Below are positions 35,446-43,957 of a stretch of DNA of 64,000 nt, piece by piece. The position numbers and the translations under genes are program-made. Position 1 is the stretch's first letter. Each line of letters starts with the position of its first letter. The notes under the pieces are model-generated. The model was given only the letters and a program-made list of their open reading frames with translations, was not told where the DNA came from and did not search any database. This DNA is from an uncultured Acidimicrobiales bacterium (GTDB taxonomy: Bacteria; Actinomycetota; Acidimicrobiia; Acidimicrobiales; SZUA-35): NCBI GenBank assembly GCA_937922785.1, contig CALAJQ010000018.1, forward strand, positions 186,001 to 250,000. Direction: 5' to 3'.

Positions 35446-36069
35446 TTAAACCTGATCCGTAACATCGAGCTTTGCTAGCACGGTCGACACTAGTTCGTCC
35501 ATATATTGGGCGCCTCTTTCACTAGTTGCCCCCGAGGGGTCGCCCAGCACTCCGTTGTGTGACACCGCTCGAACTCCATGGTGTTGCATGTCATGGATAA
35601 GGTCGCCTACTGGCGTGGTGTTTCCGGCCTCAGCCTTGTCCAGTTTCACCAGTTCAGGGGCTAGATGGAGCATGATTGAGGTTTCGGTAAATCCTGCGTG
35701 GGCGTCAGCGCCAGCAAGTACCGGAACAAAGCCTAAGACATTGTGGCCCTCTGATTTGAGTTGCTTGATTGCCCTTTGAAGTGGCCCCGCATTTCCGGCA
35801 TGACCACTCAGGAAGATCACTCCTTCATGGTGGTGCTTGGCCGAGCGCGCCAACTCCACAATTGTTGCAAAAAGGACATCTTGCCCAATTGACAAAGTGC
35901 CTTCGAATGACTGATGCTCTCCGGCCGATCCGTATGCAACAACGGGGGCCACATCGGCACCAATTTTGGCCCCGACCTGTTTCGCCCAGGCGGTGGCAAT
36001 GATTGAGTCTGTCTCTAGCGGAAGATGGGGGCCATGTTGTTCAGTTGAACCGAGAGGGATGATCAGCAC
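35446..36069 (-). CDS. mftE: creatininase-family peptidase, MftE-like
   Basis: The 207-residue protein begins at GTG 36069 directly with the first creatininase strand, IIPLGSTEQHGPHLPLETDS, whose Glu, His and Asp bind metals. Further ligand regions are FLSGHAGNAGP and AGFTETSIMLHL. Within mycofactocin synthesis MftE is the metallopeptidase that releases the modified C-terminal Val-Tyr portion of the MftA peptide. The context (mftF and alcohol dehydrogenase downstream; mycofactocin-type reductases upstream) favours MftE over a creatinine or amidase role. It is some 20-30 residues shorter at the N-terminus than I expect, because a stop lies two codons upstream. It follows etfB by 51 bases. Confidence 0.82.
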   Translation of the reverse strand: MLIIPLGSTEQHGPHLPLETDSIIATAWAKQVGAKIGADVAPVVAYGSAGEHQSFEGTLSIGQDVLFATIVELARSAKHHHEGVIFLSGHAGNAGPLQRAIKQLKSEGHNVLGFVPVLAGADAHAGFTETSIMLHLAPELVKLDKAEAGNTTPVGDLIHDMQHHGVRAVSHNGVLGDPSGATSERGAQYMDELVSTVLAKLDVTDQV

Positions 36070-36120
36070 TGGTAGCTACACATTGATAGTCATAAACATC
36101 AATAGCTGGACACGTAGAAG

Positions 36121-36957
36121 TTAGACATATCCCCATTGCCGCAACTGCTCGATGGCGGTGCGGGCCGCTTGGGCCGGTGGCTCTTCGATCACCTTTGCCG
36201 CACTTGTCGAGTTGTTCCCAATCTGGGTCAGCTCCAAAATTCGCTGCTGGGTATTTCCATTAGGGCTGGCGACAACTCGAGGTGGCGGTTTGTATGGACC
36301 CACCGATGTCACAGCTGGGAACTCGGGAAGCTCACCCAATTCTTGAAGGTCTGCCAGTTCGCGAACTTCGATGGTTGCGCTTGTTGCGCTTAGTGTTGCC
36401 GAAAGTCCGGCCCTCCGTAGCTCCAGACCAGATTCCACGCTGATTACAGCGGGCAGTCGCAATCGAAGGCGCTCGCGTCGTCCTTGGTCGAGCCGCCGGG
36501 TTGCTACAACTTGGCCGTCGTCGGTTTCTAGATGAAGCAGGCCTAGGGCTTGAGGCAGTTGAAGATGATGGGCGAGGAACGCTGGAACAGATCCTGACCC
36601 GCGGTCGATGCTGTAGTCACCACACACCACGACCTGATGATCGTCGCCCACCGTCGCCAGAGCTGCAGCCGTGGCCGAAGAACTCACCGGTTCGTCAGTG
36701 TGAATGCGCACCGCCTTACCTGCCCCGCAGGCGATCGCTTCAACCAGTGCGCGCTCGGCCGCCGGTGGCCCAACGGTTGCCACTGTGACCGTTGCGCCTA
36801 ACGCAGTGCCCAGCATCAGGCCCCACTCCAGAGCAGAGCTGTCAGCGGGGCTGATTCCGCTAAAGCGGTCGTCAGTAGCAACTTCGCCAGTTATCGGATC
36901 GACCTCGGTTCGGGTACTGACCCACTTCGGGCAGACAAGTACAGATTTGTGCGACAT
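36121..36957 (-). CDS. etfB: electron transfer flavoprotein beta subunit (FixA/EtfB-type)
   Basis: ATG 36957 (MSHKSVLVC) is chosen because the upstream reading belongs to fixX. The 278-residue protein follows the EtfB order: nucleotide-binding strand VLVCPK, ALEWGLMLGTALGATVTV, ACGAGKAVRIHTDEP, VVCGDYSIDRGSGSVPAFLAHHL and PAVISVESGLELRRA. EtfB pairs with EtfA to carry electrons from flavin dehydrogenases to a quinone oxidoreductase. The sequence is diverged and resembles the ETF subunits I recall as mycofactocin-associated. It overlaps the fixX stop (TGATG), so the two are coupled; etfA is encoded 2 kb away, also on the minus strand. Confidence 0.87.
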   Translation of the reverse strand: MSHKSVLVCPKWVSTRTEVDPITGEVATDDRFSGISPADSSALEWGLMLGTALGATVTVATVGPPAAERALVEAIACGAGKAVRIHTDEPVSSSATAAALATVGDDHQVVVCGDYSIDRGSGSVPAFLAHHLQLPQALGLLHLETDDGQVVATRRLDQGRRERLRLRLPAVISVESGLELRRAGLSATLSATSATIEVRELADLQELGELPEFPAVTSVGPYKPPPRVVASPNGNTQQRILELTQIGNNSTSAAKVIEEPPAQAARTAIEQLRQWGYV

Positions 36958-37250
36958 CAAGCTCGGCGGAAGACAACGCCTTGGCCGCCGTCGGGGTAGG
37001 TCCAATTGATGGCGCCTTCGTTGTTGCAAACCATGTAACACGTTCCGCATTCGAAGCAGTGTTCGTAGTTAAACAGGATGCCGCCATCACTCATCGGGAC
37101 AAAAAGATCTGCAGGGCAGCAGGTGACACATGACTTGGTAGTGCAGCTGCGGCATACGTTTGAGTCAACGGTTATGTGAGCCCGAGTCCCAACTCGGAAC
37201 TCCACTGTTGCCATGCGCTCTTCGAAATCGATGTCGGCAAAGGAGCTCAT
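36957..37250 (-). CDS. fixX: FixX-like ferredoxin
   Basis: The 97-residue protein has seven or more cysteines in the FixX pattern: VCRSCTTKSCVTCCPADLF in the first half, then HCFECGTCYMVCNNEGAINW, closing with YPDGGQGVVFR. FixX docks with FixC and feeds electrons through iron-sulfur chemistry into the flavoprotein:quinone oxidoreductase. ATG 37250 lies 4 bases after the queF stop and the gene ends inside the etfB start, so queF-fixX-etfB form one transcription unit. Confidence 0.92.
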   Translation of the reverse strand: MSSFADIDFEERMATVEFRVGTRAHITVDSNVCRSCTTKSCVTCCPADLFVPMSDGGILFNYEHCFECGTCYMVCNNEGAINWTYPDGGQGVVFRRA

Positions 37251-37254
37251 GGCT

Positions 37255-37659
37255 TCACGATAGCTTGGTGCGAACCGCCACCGTTTCCAGGCCGATTCCG
37301 CCGCGGGGTCGCTGAGTAAGGGTGACGGTGACGCGTTTGGGGCTTGCAGTGTCCATAACTTCGCTAGCGATTTCAGCTGCAAGCGCCTCGGCAAACACGG
37401 CGCGATCGCGGAATCCCCATAGATACAGCTTCAGACTCTTGGATTCGATACAAAGCTCGTCTGGCTCATATGAGATCACCAGAGTTGAGAGATCGGGTTG
37501 TTGGGTAACCGGACACACTGAAGTGAGTTCTTCAGTTCGGAACGTCACGGTCTCGCAGTACTGAGGGGCAGGGAAACACTCAGGGTGGGGGATTGGCTGG
37601 CGGACGGTCGAGCCAAGAACGCTTAGCTCGGTTTCTTGTTGGGTTGGTTCATCACTCAC
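37255..37659 (-). CDS. queF: NADPH-dependent preQ0 reductase (QueF)
   Basis: The 134-residue enzyme reduces 7-cyano-7-deazaguanine to preQ1 in queuosine synthesis. The catalytic Cys and Asp are visible in SVCPVTQQPDLSTL, followed by the substrate motif ESKSLKLYLWGFRD and the C-terminal TQRPRGGIGLE. The usual His-Glu after the FRD motif (FHE) reads FAE here; the glutamate is kept. It is the short unimodular form. It is transcribed with fixX and etfB, which have no evident link to queuosine, and a companion queG lies at 48187. Confidence 0.93.
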   Translation of the reverse strand: MSDEPTQQETELSVLGSTVRQPIPHPECFPAPQYCETVTFRTEELTSVCPVTQQPDLSTLVISYEPDELCIESKSLKLYLWGFRDRAVFAEALAAEIASEVMDTASPKRVTVTLTQRPRGGIGLETVAVRTKLS

Positions 37660-37697
37660 ACCGGCGAGCCTACGAGTTCACCGATACGATCCAATGG

Positions 37698-39008
37698 GTG
37701 TCAGAGCCAGTTGATGTGGACGTCATTGTTGTCGGGGCGGGACCTGCTGGTTCAGCCGCTGCGCTAACCCTTGCCAGGTCAGGCCGGTCGGTTGTGTTGC
37801 TCGAACGAGGACCCTTCCCCGGTTCGAAGAACATGTACGGCGGAGTTATCTATGGGCGTGTGCTAGATCGACTTGTTCCAGAATGGATTACCGAGGCGCC
37901 AATTCAGCGTTGGGTGACCCGGCGTTCGACCATGATGATGACTTCAACGCAGGCCCTCACGATTGATTACAGAACTGAGAGCTGGGGCGAAAAGCCATAC
38001 AACGGAGCCACGGCCTACCGGCCCGATTTCGATTCCTGGCTGGCCTCCAAAGCCGTTGAAGCGGGCGCAACTTTGGTCACGTCTACAACCGCGACGGGGC
38101 TGCTTCGTGACGAAGGCGGCAAGATTTGTGGCGTTAGCACCGACCGTCCCGATGGCGACCTTCGGGCAAAGATGGTCATTGCGTGTGATGGCGTGAACTC
38201 GTTCCTAGCTAAAGAGGCAGGTCTTTATCATCACGGTGGTGTCGAGCACTTCACTCTTGGAGCGAAGGAAACGCTGTCGCTGCCGAAGTCAGTAATTGAC
38301 GATCGCTTCGGTGTCAGAGGTAACCACGGTGTGGACATTGAGATTTTGGGAGCCACTCCGGGTCTGGCGGGCGGAGGCTTTGTGTACACAAACCTGGACT
38401 CAATCTCGGTAGGCATTGTTGTCAGCCTTTCCGACTTGCAGACAGCCAAAGTGCGCCCTGAAGAACTCATTGCCAACCTGAAGGCTCATCCGGCCATCGC
38501 TCCGCTGGTAGAAGGGGCAGACGTCGCCGAATACTCAGCACACCTGATTCCAGAGGGTGGCTACAAGACAATGCCAGAGCTTTACACAGACCGAATGCTG
38601 GTTGCGGGTGACGCTGCCTGCATGTGTCTTGCTGCAGGACTTTGGCTAGAGGGAGTCAATTTCGCTATTGGGGCAGGAGAGATAGCGGCACAAATGGCGA
38701 TTGAGGCGGTTCGAGATGGTGACGTGTCGGCCCAGAAACTCAGTGGCTATCAACGTCGGCTTGAGGAGAGCTTTGTTCTCGCCGACCACCGCAAGCTAGC
38801 CGACGCCCCAGAGTTCATTTTGGGTGACCGTATGCAAAACCAGTATCCCAAGGTGATCTGCGACGCTGTCGAAGCGATGTTCACTGTTTCAAACCCAACA
38901 CCCAAGGCCGGTCTGTCCCAGCACATGAAGGCCGCTGCCTCAAAGCACGGAGTAAAGATCCGCCACCTTCTTAAGGATGCGCGGACGGCGTCAAAGCTGT
39001 TCGGCTAG
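37698..39008 (+). CDS. fixC: FixC-like ETF:quinone oxidoreductase flavoprotein
   Basis: The 436-residue FAD enzyme starts at GTG 37698, directly before the dinucleotide fold DVIVVGAGPAGSAAALTL. Further family features are NMYGGVIYGR, YRPDFDSWLASKAVEAGA, VIACDGVNSFLAKEAG and the second FAD motif MLVAGDAACMCLAAGLWLEG. FixC receives electrons from reduced ETF and passes them to the quinone pool with FixX. It is divergent from queF-fixX-etfB across 38 bases, which must hold both promoters, and convergent with etfA (4-base overlap). Confidence 0.93.
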   Translation: MSEPVDVDVIVVGAGPAGSAAALTLARSGRSVVLLERGPFPGSKNMYGGVIYGRVLDRLVPEWITEAPIQRWVTRRSTMMMTSTQALTIDYRTESWGEKPYNGATAYRPDFDSWLASKAVEAGATLVTSTTATGLLRDEGGKICGVSTDRPDGDLRAKMVIACDGVNSFLAKEAGLYHHGGVEHFTLGAKETLSLPKSVIDDRFGVRGNHGVDIEILGATPGLAGGGFVYTNLDSISVGIVVSLSDLQTAKVRPEELIANLKAHPAIAPLVEGADVAEYSAHLIPEGGYKTMPELYTDRMLVAGDAACMCLAAGLWLEGVNFAIGAGEIAAQMAIEAVRDGDVSAQKLSGYQRRLEESFVLADHRKLADAPEFILGDRMQNQYPKVICDAVEAMFTVSNPTPKAGLSQHMKAAASKHGVKIRHLLKDARTASKLFG

Positions 39009-39967
39009 AGGTCTTGAGAGAGCGACAGGAACTCTCTTAGAAACAGCGGCGCATCGGTTACAAGCGCTAGATCGGCCATGGCCATCATCGGGCAGTGCGG
39101 GTCTGTGTTGACCGCAATGATGTGCTTTGGTTCGCCGAGTCCCGCCGTGTGTTGCACGGCTCCACTGATGCCGAGAGAAATGTACAGATCCGGGTTCACC
39201 ATAATTCCGGTAGTGCCGATCTGGCGTTCGAACGGAATCCATCCCTTGTCCATGACAACTCGAGTCCCGCCCAGCGAAGCGTCTATTGCCGAGGCAGCAC
39301 TTGCTAACTCTTCGAAAGCTTCTTCAGTGTGGAGGCCGGCTCCGCCAGCAATAATTCTTCTGGCTTCGGTCAGATCAAGACTTTCAGCGTCTGCTTCGGT
39401 TACCTCAATTGACTCGGTGTCTAGCCTGACGGATAAATCGGCCGCACGCTGAGACGCCAAAGAAGTGGCCAGATCTAACTGGTCCACCTTGACGCTGTCA
39501 TCCAACACGTTGGGCTGGGAGACGCCCGGTACGATAGAAATGACAACCGGATTCTCAAGCTTGAGTGTCTCTAGAACGAGCCCTCCGTGTCGAGCAACCT
39601 GGACCTCGTCACCTATTGCGCCAACCACTCCGGCTACTAGCGGCCTTCGAAGCTCAGCAGATAGACGTGGTGCCAGGTCACGCCCGTCAGGGCTCCCAGG
39701 AAGAACGATTCGGTCATAGCTAACCAAGTGGGGGGCCAGCGCCTTTGACCAGGCTGCTGGGGCGAAGCTTTCGACCTCAGCCAGCGTGAGGGTATGCACG
39801 TGCGGAGCTAGCTCTTCAATTGTGGCTTCAACCCCACTGCCAACAACTATTACTGACCCACGCGACTCCGATGCCGCCTCGAGCGCGCCGGTTGGCAGCA
39901 CACCGTCTCTCACCGGAAGCAAGGCCAGCATGGTTGAGTCAACGGGGACAGGAACTGCAGCGGTCAT
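39005..39967 (-). CDS. etfA: electron transfer flavoprotein alpha subunit (FixB/EtfA-type)
   Basis: The 320-residue protein has an N-terminal EtfA/B-like domain and a C-terminal FAD-binding domain from about residue 205: IIAGGAGLHTEEAFEELA, KGWIPFERQIGTTG, PDLYISLGISGAVQHTAGL and IIAVNTDPHCPMMAMADL. It forms the ETF heterodimer with EtfB. The gene is coupled to the upstream OYE-type reductase by an ATGA overlap, so the reductases and this carrier are probably made together. FRQ-type variants around the FAD site make it a divergent EtfA. Confidence 0.92.
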   Translation of the reverse strand: MTAAVPVPVDSTMLALLPVRDGVLPTGALEAASESRGSVIVVGSGVEATIEELAPHVHTLTLAEVESFAPAAWSKALAPHLVSYDRIVLPGSPDGRDLAPRLSAELRRPLVAGVVGAIGDEVQVARHGGLVLETLKLENPVVISIVPGVSQPNVLDDSVKVDQLDLATSLASQRAADLSVRLDTESIEVTEADAESLDLTEARRIIAGGAGLHTEEAFEELASAASAIDASLGGTRVVMDKGWIPFERQIGTTGIMVNPDLYISLGISGAVQHTAGLGEPKHIIAVNTDPHCPMMAMADLALVTDAPLFLREFLSLSQDL

Positions 39968-41967
39968 ACGGCTAGCCTCAAGTTCGCTGCGATTTGATCT
40001 ATAACCCGGTTGCCTTCAATCACCGCTGAGTGTGCTCGCCGGGGGGCCAGGCAGTCGCCGATGCGGTGCAGTGACCAACTCGGGGTAGGCGAGATTTCCT
40101 TTAGTTGGAAGTACACGTCGGCGTGAGGCTGAGCTGGAATTGAAAGAACCAGCCAGTCTGGGTTTCGCGTCTCAGTGGTATTGGTCGGGTGGTGCAACAG
40201 CTGCAGTTCGTTTGTGCCGTCGTCAAATCCCATCGCAACCCGATCAGTTGTTTGGACAATGCCCTTGGTGGTAGCCCGCAGCCACCAGGTTTCCATATCT
40301 AGGGTGATGCCTAGGTCCTGGGCAACGACCATGCCCTTGGTAACGATCTCCACCTGACAGCCCCGGTCGGCTAGCAGCTCAGCCACCGAAGTTGCGTGGT
40401 GGAACCCGAGCTCGTCGATGATCACGACCGACCCGCTGGGTGACTTTGTCCCATCTAACACTTCAGTAACGTCGGCCACGTTCGGGGCTTCGGTGTTCAC
40501 CCACCATGGGCTTGACGGTCTGGACCCTGTAGCTACCACGACTGCATCGGGCGCGGTCATCTCGATCAGGTCTGGGGTAGCGGCTAAGCCGGTGTTTATG
40601 GTCACTCCGAGACGCTGCGCCTCGGCAATGAGATTTCGCACCAAGTCGCCAAACTCGGCCCGGGCAGGCACTGAAGCGGCCAGGCGGACTTGACCTCCAA
40701 GTTGATCCTGGGCTTCGAACACGGTTGCTTTGAATCCACGTTTGGCTGCGCTGACTGCGGCCTGCAGACCAGCTGGCCCTCCACCAATGATTGTGATGTT
40801 TGTTCCCGGGCGCGGCGGCGGCTGCTTGTGAGTCAACCGAATCTGTTCCCGGCCAGTGTCAGGGTTCTCGATACATCCCAACCAGCGGTTGAGGCCCATA
40901 CGGCCAACGCACTCTTGGTTGCAGCTAAGACAAAGTCGAGTCTCGGTGTCTCGACCCGAGCGAGCCTTGGCCACAAAATCAGGGTCGGCTATCTGGCCGC
41001 GCACTACTCCGATGAGATCAGCGTGACCTTCGGCCAGCGCTCGCTCAGCTTGCAGAGCGTCCTTAAATCGTCCAACGCCTACAACCGGAACATCAACCGC
41101 ATCTCTTATGGCAGACGGAATGAACATCGCGTAGTTAGGGGGGATGTGCATCGACGCTTCGATCATGAACAGCGATTGGGTCGCCACGCCAATGGAGGTG
41201 TTGATGTAGTCGACCTGGCCCACTTCATCCACAGCCTTTGCTACCTGGACCGCGTCATCAATCGTGGTGCCCCCAGGGATCAGCTCATCTCCACACAGTC
41301 TTACTCCCAACACAAGATCGGGTCCGATTGCTTCTCGAACCGCAGCCACAATTTCGTGCAAGATGCGGGTTCGGTTGGTCAGTGAGCCGCCGTAGGAATC
41401 GGTCCTGATGTTGGTGGCGGGGGAGAGAAAACCTCGCACGATCGAAGAATGTGAGCATTGAAGTTCGATGCCGTCAAAGCCCCCTTCAATGCAGCGAGCC
41501 GCTACCTCGGCATATGAGGCCACAACTTCGTCTATCTCTGACTTGCTCAGCGCTTTGGGTACTTCACGGAACATCGGATCCGGAACTGCCGACGGCGCCC
41601 AAACCGGAAGTCGGCTGTACATGCTCGAGGCCTGGCCACCGTTGTGATTGATCTGGGCCAAGATGGGCACGCCATGAGCGTGAACTGCGTCGGTGATCTT
41701 TCTGTAGCCGGGTACCACTTCGGGTTTGAAAGCGTGGATCATCTTCTCATAAGGCCAATCAGTTCTGTGAACTGAATGCTCTTCGGTGATGATTAACCCG
41801 GCGCCGCCTTTGGCCCGAGCAGCGTAGTAAGCAGCGTGCTGATCGGTGGGCATTCCGTCTTGGCTTGCATAGTTCGTGAGATGGGCGCTGAAGATCACGC
41901 GGTTCTTTAACTTAAGGGGTCCTAGCTGTAGGGGAGAGAAGAGATATCTGAATCGTGAGCCGCTCAT
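39964..41967 (-). CDS. FadH/OYE-family reductase, mycofactocin-associated type 2
   Basis: The 667-residue enzyme combines an N-terminal old-yellow-enzyme barrel (FMN; LFSPLQLGPLKLKNRV, INHNGGQASSMYSRL, GIELQCSHSSIVRGFLSPATN), a [4Fe-4S] linker with CLSCNQECVGRMGLNRWLGC, and a C-terminal FAD/NAD(P) two-dinucleotide module (TIIGGGPAGLQAAVSAAKRG). That is the 2,4-dienoyl-CoA reductase layout. The wording of the barrel motifs matches the subfamily named mycofactocin system FadH/OYE 2. Its substrate is unknown. It overlaps both neighbours by ATGA, indicating tight coupling with etfA and the sister enzyme. Confidence 0.9.
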   Translation of the reverse strand: MSGSRFRYLFSPLQLGPLKLKNRVIFSAHLTNYASQDGMPTDQHAAYYAARAKGGAGLIITEEHSVHRTDWPYEKMIHAFKPEVVPGYRKITDAVHAHGVPILAQINHNGGQASSMYSRLPVWAPSAVPDPMFREVPKALSKSEIDEVVASYAEVAARCIEGGFDGIELQCSHSSIVRGFLSPATNIRTDSYGGSLTNRTRILHEIVAAVREAIGPDLVLGVRLCGDELIPGGTTIDDAVQVAKAVDEVGQVDYINTSIGVATQSLFMIEASMHIPPNYAMFIPSAIRDAVDVPVVGVGRFKDALQAERALAEGHADLIGVVRGQIADPDFVAKARSGRDTETRLCLSCNQECVGRMGLNRWLGCIENPDTGREQIRLTHKQPPPRPGTNITIIGGGPAGLQAAVSAAKRGFKATVFEAQDQLGGQVRLAASVPARAEFGDLVRNLIAEAQRLGVTINTGLAATPDLIEMTAPDAVVVATGSRPSSPWWVNTEAPNVADVTEVLDGTKSPSGSVVIIDELGFHHATSVAELLADRGCQVEIVTKGMVVAQDLGITLDMETWWLRATTKGIVQTTDRVAMGFDDGTNELQLLHHPTNTTETRNPDWLVLSIPAQPHADVYFQLKEISPTPSWSLHRIGDCLAPRRAHSAVIEGNRVIDQIAANLRLAV

Positions 41968-43955
41968 GATTGCACCGGCTCTGCCGTTGGCAAAGTTTGC
42001 GCTGCTGCTGCGATTCCTGCCTCGCGACCTTCGCGGATCGCTTCGGCAATCGTCCGCGGCGCGACGAGGTCGCCGACGGGCAAGGCCTGACCGGACACGC
42101 TGCTAAGTAAATGGTCATTAGGCAGTCTGTGCCCGGCGTCAACCAAAGCGATCGCTGGCACAGCCGAGCGCTTGTTGGTGAAGACGTCCTGAACTTCGAT
42201 GTCTGACTCATTGACCTTGATAACTCGAGATCGTTTGACGATGGTGACGCCGGCTTGTTGTAGGCGCACATTTGCGCCGGGCATATCACCTGTTCGCGAA
42301 AGTTGGGTTCCGACAACTTGGTCAGGAGTAATTATGGTCACCTCGGAGTGGGACTGGGCGAGGAACTCGGCCACAGCGATTCCGGTCAGCCCGCCGATGG
42401 GGTCCCAAATAGCTATTGGGCCTTCGGGGAAGGTGATCGATCCTGCAAGCGCCTCGGCTGCTGTCAGCGATATTGCCTCAGCGTCGATCTCATATTCAGG
42501 AAGGCGCGGGCGGCTTCCGTTGGCGACAATCACATTGCCATCGAAAGCCGTTATCTCCTCAGTGCTTGCTGCGGTACCAGATTCAATGGTCACTCCAAGT
42601 CGTCGGCACTCCGACTCCAGCCAACTGGTCAAGTTCGCTAGTCGTTGGCGGCCCGGGGCAGCTGATGCAACTGTGACCATGCCGCCAAGGTCTGGATTTG
42701 CCTCGACCAGTCGAACCGAGGCGCCACGCCCTGCGGCGACCCGGGCAGACTCTAAACCAGCGGGGCCGCCGCCCACTATCAGGACCTGGGGCGAGTTAGC
42801 AGATTGGTCGGCTTCAACGGCGGGATCATCAGCCCGCGTCGTCAGTTCGAATCCGGCCGCTGGGTTGCCGATACAACTGACAATCGGGTTGCGGTTGTCT
42901 CGGGTCATACAAAGCTGGTTACAGAGCACACAAGGCCGAATTCGTTCCGGATTGCCTGCTGCAAGTTTCGCTCCGAGGTCGGGGTCAGCAATTTGCGCTC
43001 GTGTCATTTCGACGCCGTCGAATTTGAAGTCTTCAAGTGCTGACTCGGCTTGGTCGACGTCCACGATCGACCCTTGGGCAAAAACTGCGACCGAAGGGGC
43101 GGCGTCCCAAACTGAGATGGCTATGGAGGCTGCGAGGTCAATGTTGAATCCTGCGCTGTCGTGGGAATCGGGCCGGGTGGCCGCAACTGTGAATATGGAG
43201 CCGCGAACCACCACGATGTAGTCGACAAGCGTTGCAAGAACGGCTGCGATTTCAGCGGCCCGGTCAGGCGTGACACCAGCCCAGGGCGCCATCTCGTCGC
43301 AACTCAAACGAAGTCCTAGAACCTGACCGTGGCCCAGTTCGGAGCGTGTTGCTTCCAACACCTCTCGGGCGAATCGCAACGGGTCAGCGCCCATGCCGTA
43401 GCCGTCGTCACGTCGGTTAGTCAGTCCGCTGAAGAACTGCCGCACCAGGCTGTGTTGCCCGGCGTTCACTTCAACTCCGTCAATCCCTGCCGTCTTGGCC
43501 GCCCGTGCTCCAAGAGCAAACCCGGCTACAACCGAAGTGATGTCATCGGCTTCCATGATCTTGGGCGTTTCTCTGTTATTCACATCCGGTTCGTCAGATG
43601 GCGCCCATAACTCGAGTTGGGAGTTCGCCGAAGACCCTTGGCCCCCCGAGTGGCCGAGTGATCCAATTACCAGTGAGCCATGTTGTTGACAGGCTTGGCC
43701 AACTCTCGCCCATCCCGCTGACAGTGAGTCCAAGCTGGTCGCGTCTGGGCAGCGCTCATATGGCCAGTCGGTTGCGTGCACCGAAGCCGTCTCGGTTACA
43801 ACCGTTCCACAGCCCCCGGCAGCTCGTGCCTCGTAGTAGGCGACGTGGCGATCTGAGAAGTCCCGACCCCATGCCAAGTTTGTCTCATGGGGCCCAAACA
43901 TCAGGCGGTTGGGCGCTGTCTTGAGGCCTATCGACAGCGGTTCAAGCAGTCGCAC
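41964..43955 (-). CDS. FadH/OYE-family reductase, mycofactocin-associated type 1
   Basis: The 663-residue paralogue has the same three modules: FMN barrel (NRLMFGPHETNL, GHSGGQGSSANSQLELW, GVEVNAGQHSLVRQFFSGLTN), iron-sulfur cysteines in CVLCNQLCMTRDNRNPIVSC and a C-terminal FAD module (LIVGGGPAGLESARVAAGRG). The motifs fit the companion subfamily, mycofactocin FadH/OYE 1. The two enzymes are only distantly similar and occur as a pair, so they may act together. It sits 2 bases after the crotonase gene and overlaps the next OYE gene by 4 bases. Confidence 0.9.
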   Translation of the reverse strand: MRLLEPLSIGLKTAPNRLMFGPHETNLAWGRDFSDRHVAYYEARAAGGCGTVVTETASVHATDWPYERCPDATSLDSLSAGWARVGQACQQHGSLVIGSLGHSGGQGSSANSQLELWAPSDEPDVNNRETPKIMEADDITSVVAGFALGARAAKTAGIDGVEVNAGQHSLVRQFFSGLTNRRDDGYGMGADPLRFAREVLEATRSELGHGQVLGLRLSCDEMAPWAGVTPDRAAEIAAVLATLVDYIVVVRGSIFTVAATRPDSHDSAGFNIDLAASIAISVWDAAPSVAVFAQGSIVDVDQAESALEDFKFDGVEMTRAQIADPDLGAKLAAGNPERIRPCVLCNQLCMTRDNRNPIVSCIGNPAAGFELTTRADDPAVEADQSANSPQVLIVGGGPAGLESARVAAGRGASVRLVEANPDLGGMVTVASAAPGRQRLANLTSWLESECRRLGVTIESGTAASTEEITAFDGNVIVANGSRPRLPEYEIDAEAISLTAAEALAGSITFPEGPIAIWDPIGGLTGIAVAEFLAQSHSEVTIITPDQVVGTQLSRTGDMPGANVRLQQAGVTIVKRSRVIKVNESDIEVQDVFTNKRSAVPAIALVDAGHRLPNDHLLSSVSGQALPVGDLVAPRTIAEAIREGREAGIAAAAQTLPTAEPVQS

Positions 43956-43957
43956 GG

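Noticed and set aside
42199-43221. Plus-strand ORF of 340 codons
   Set aside because: It is antisense to the OYE-type reductase gene, Ser/Thr/Pro-rich, without recognisable domains.
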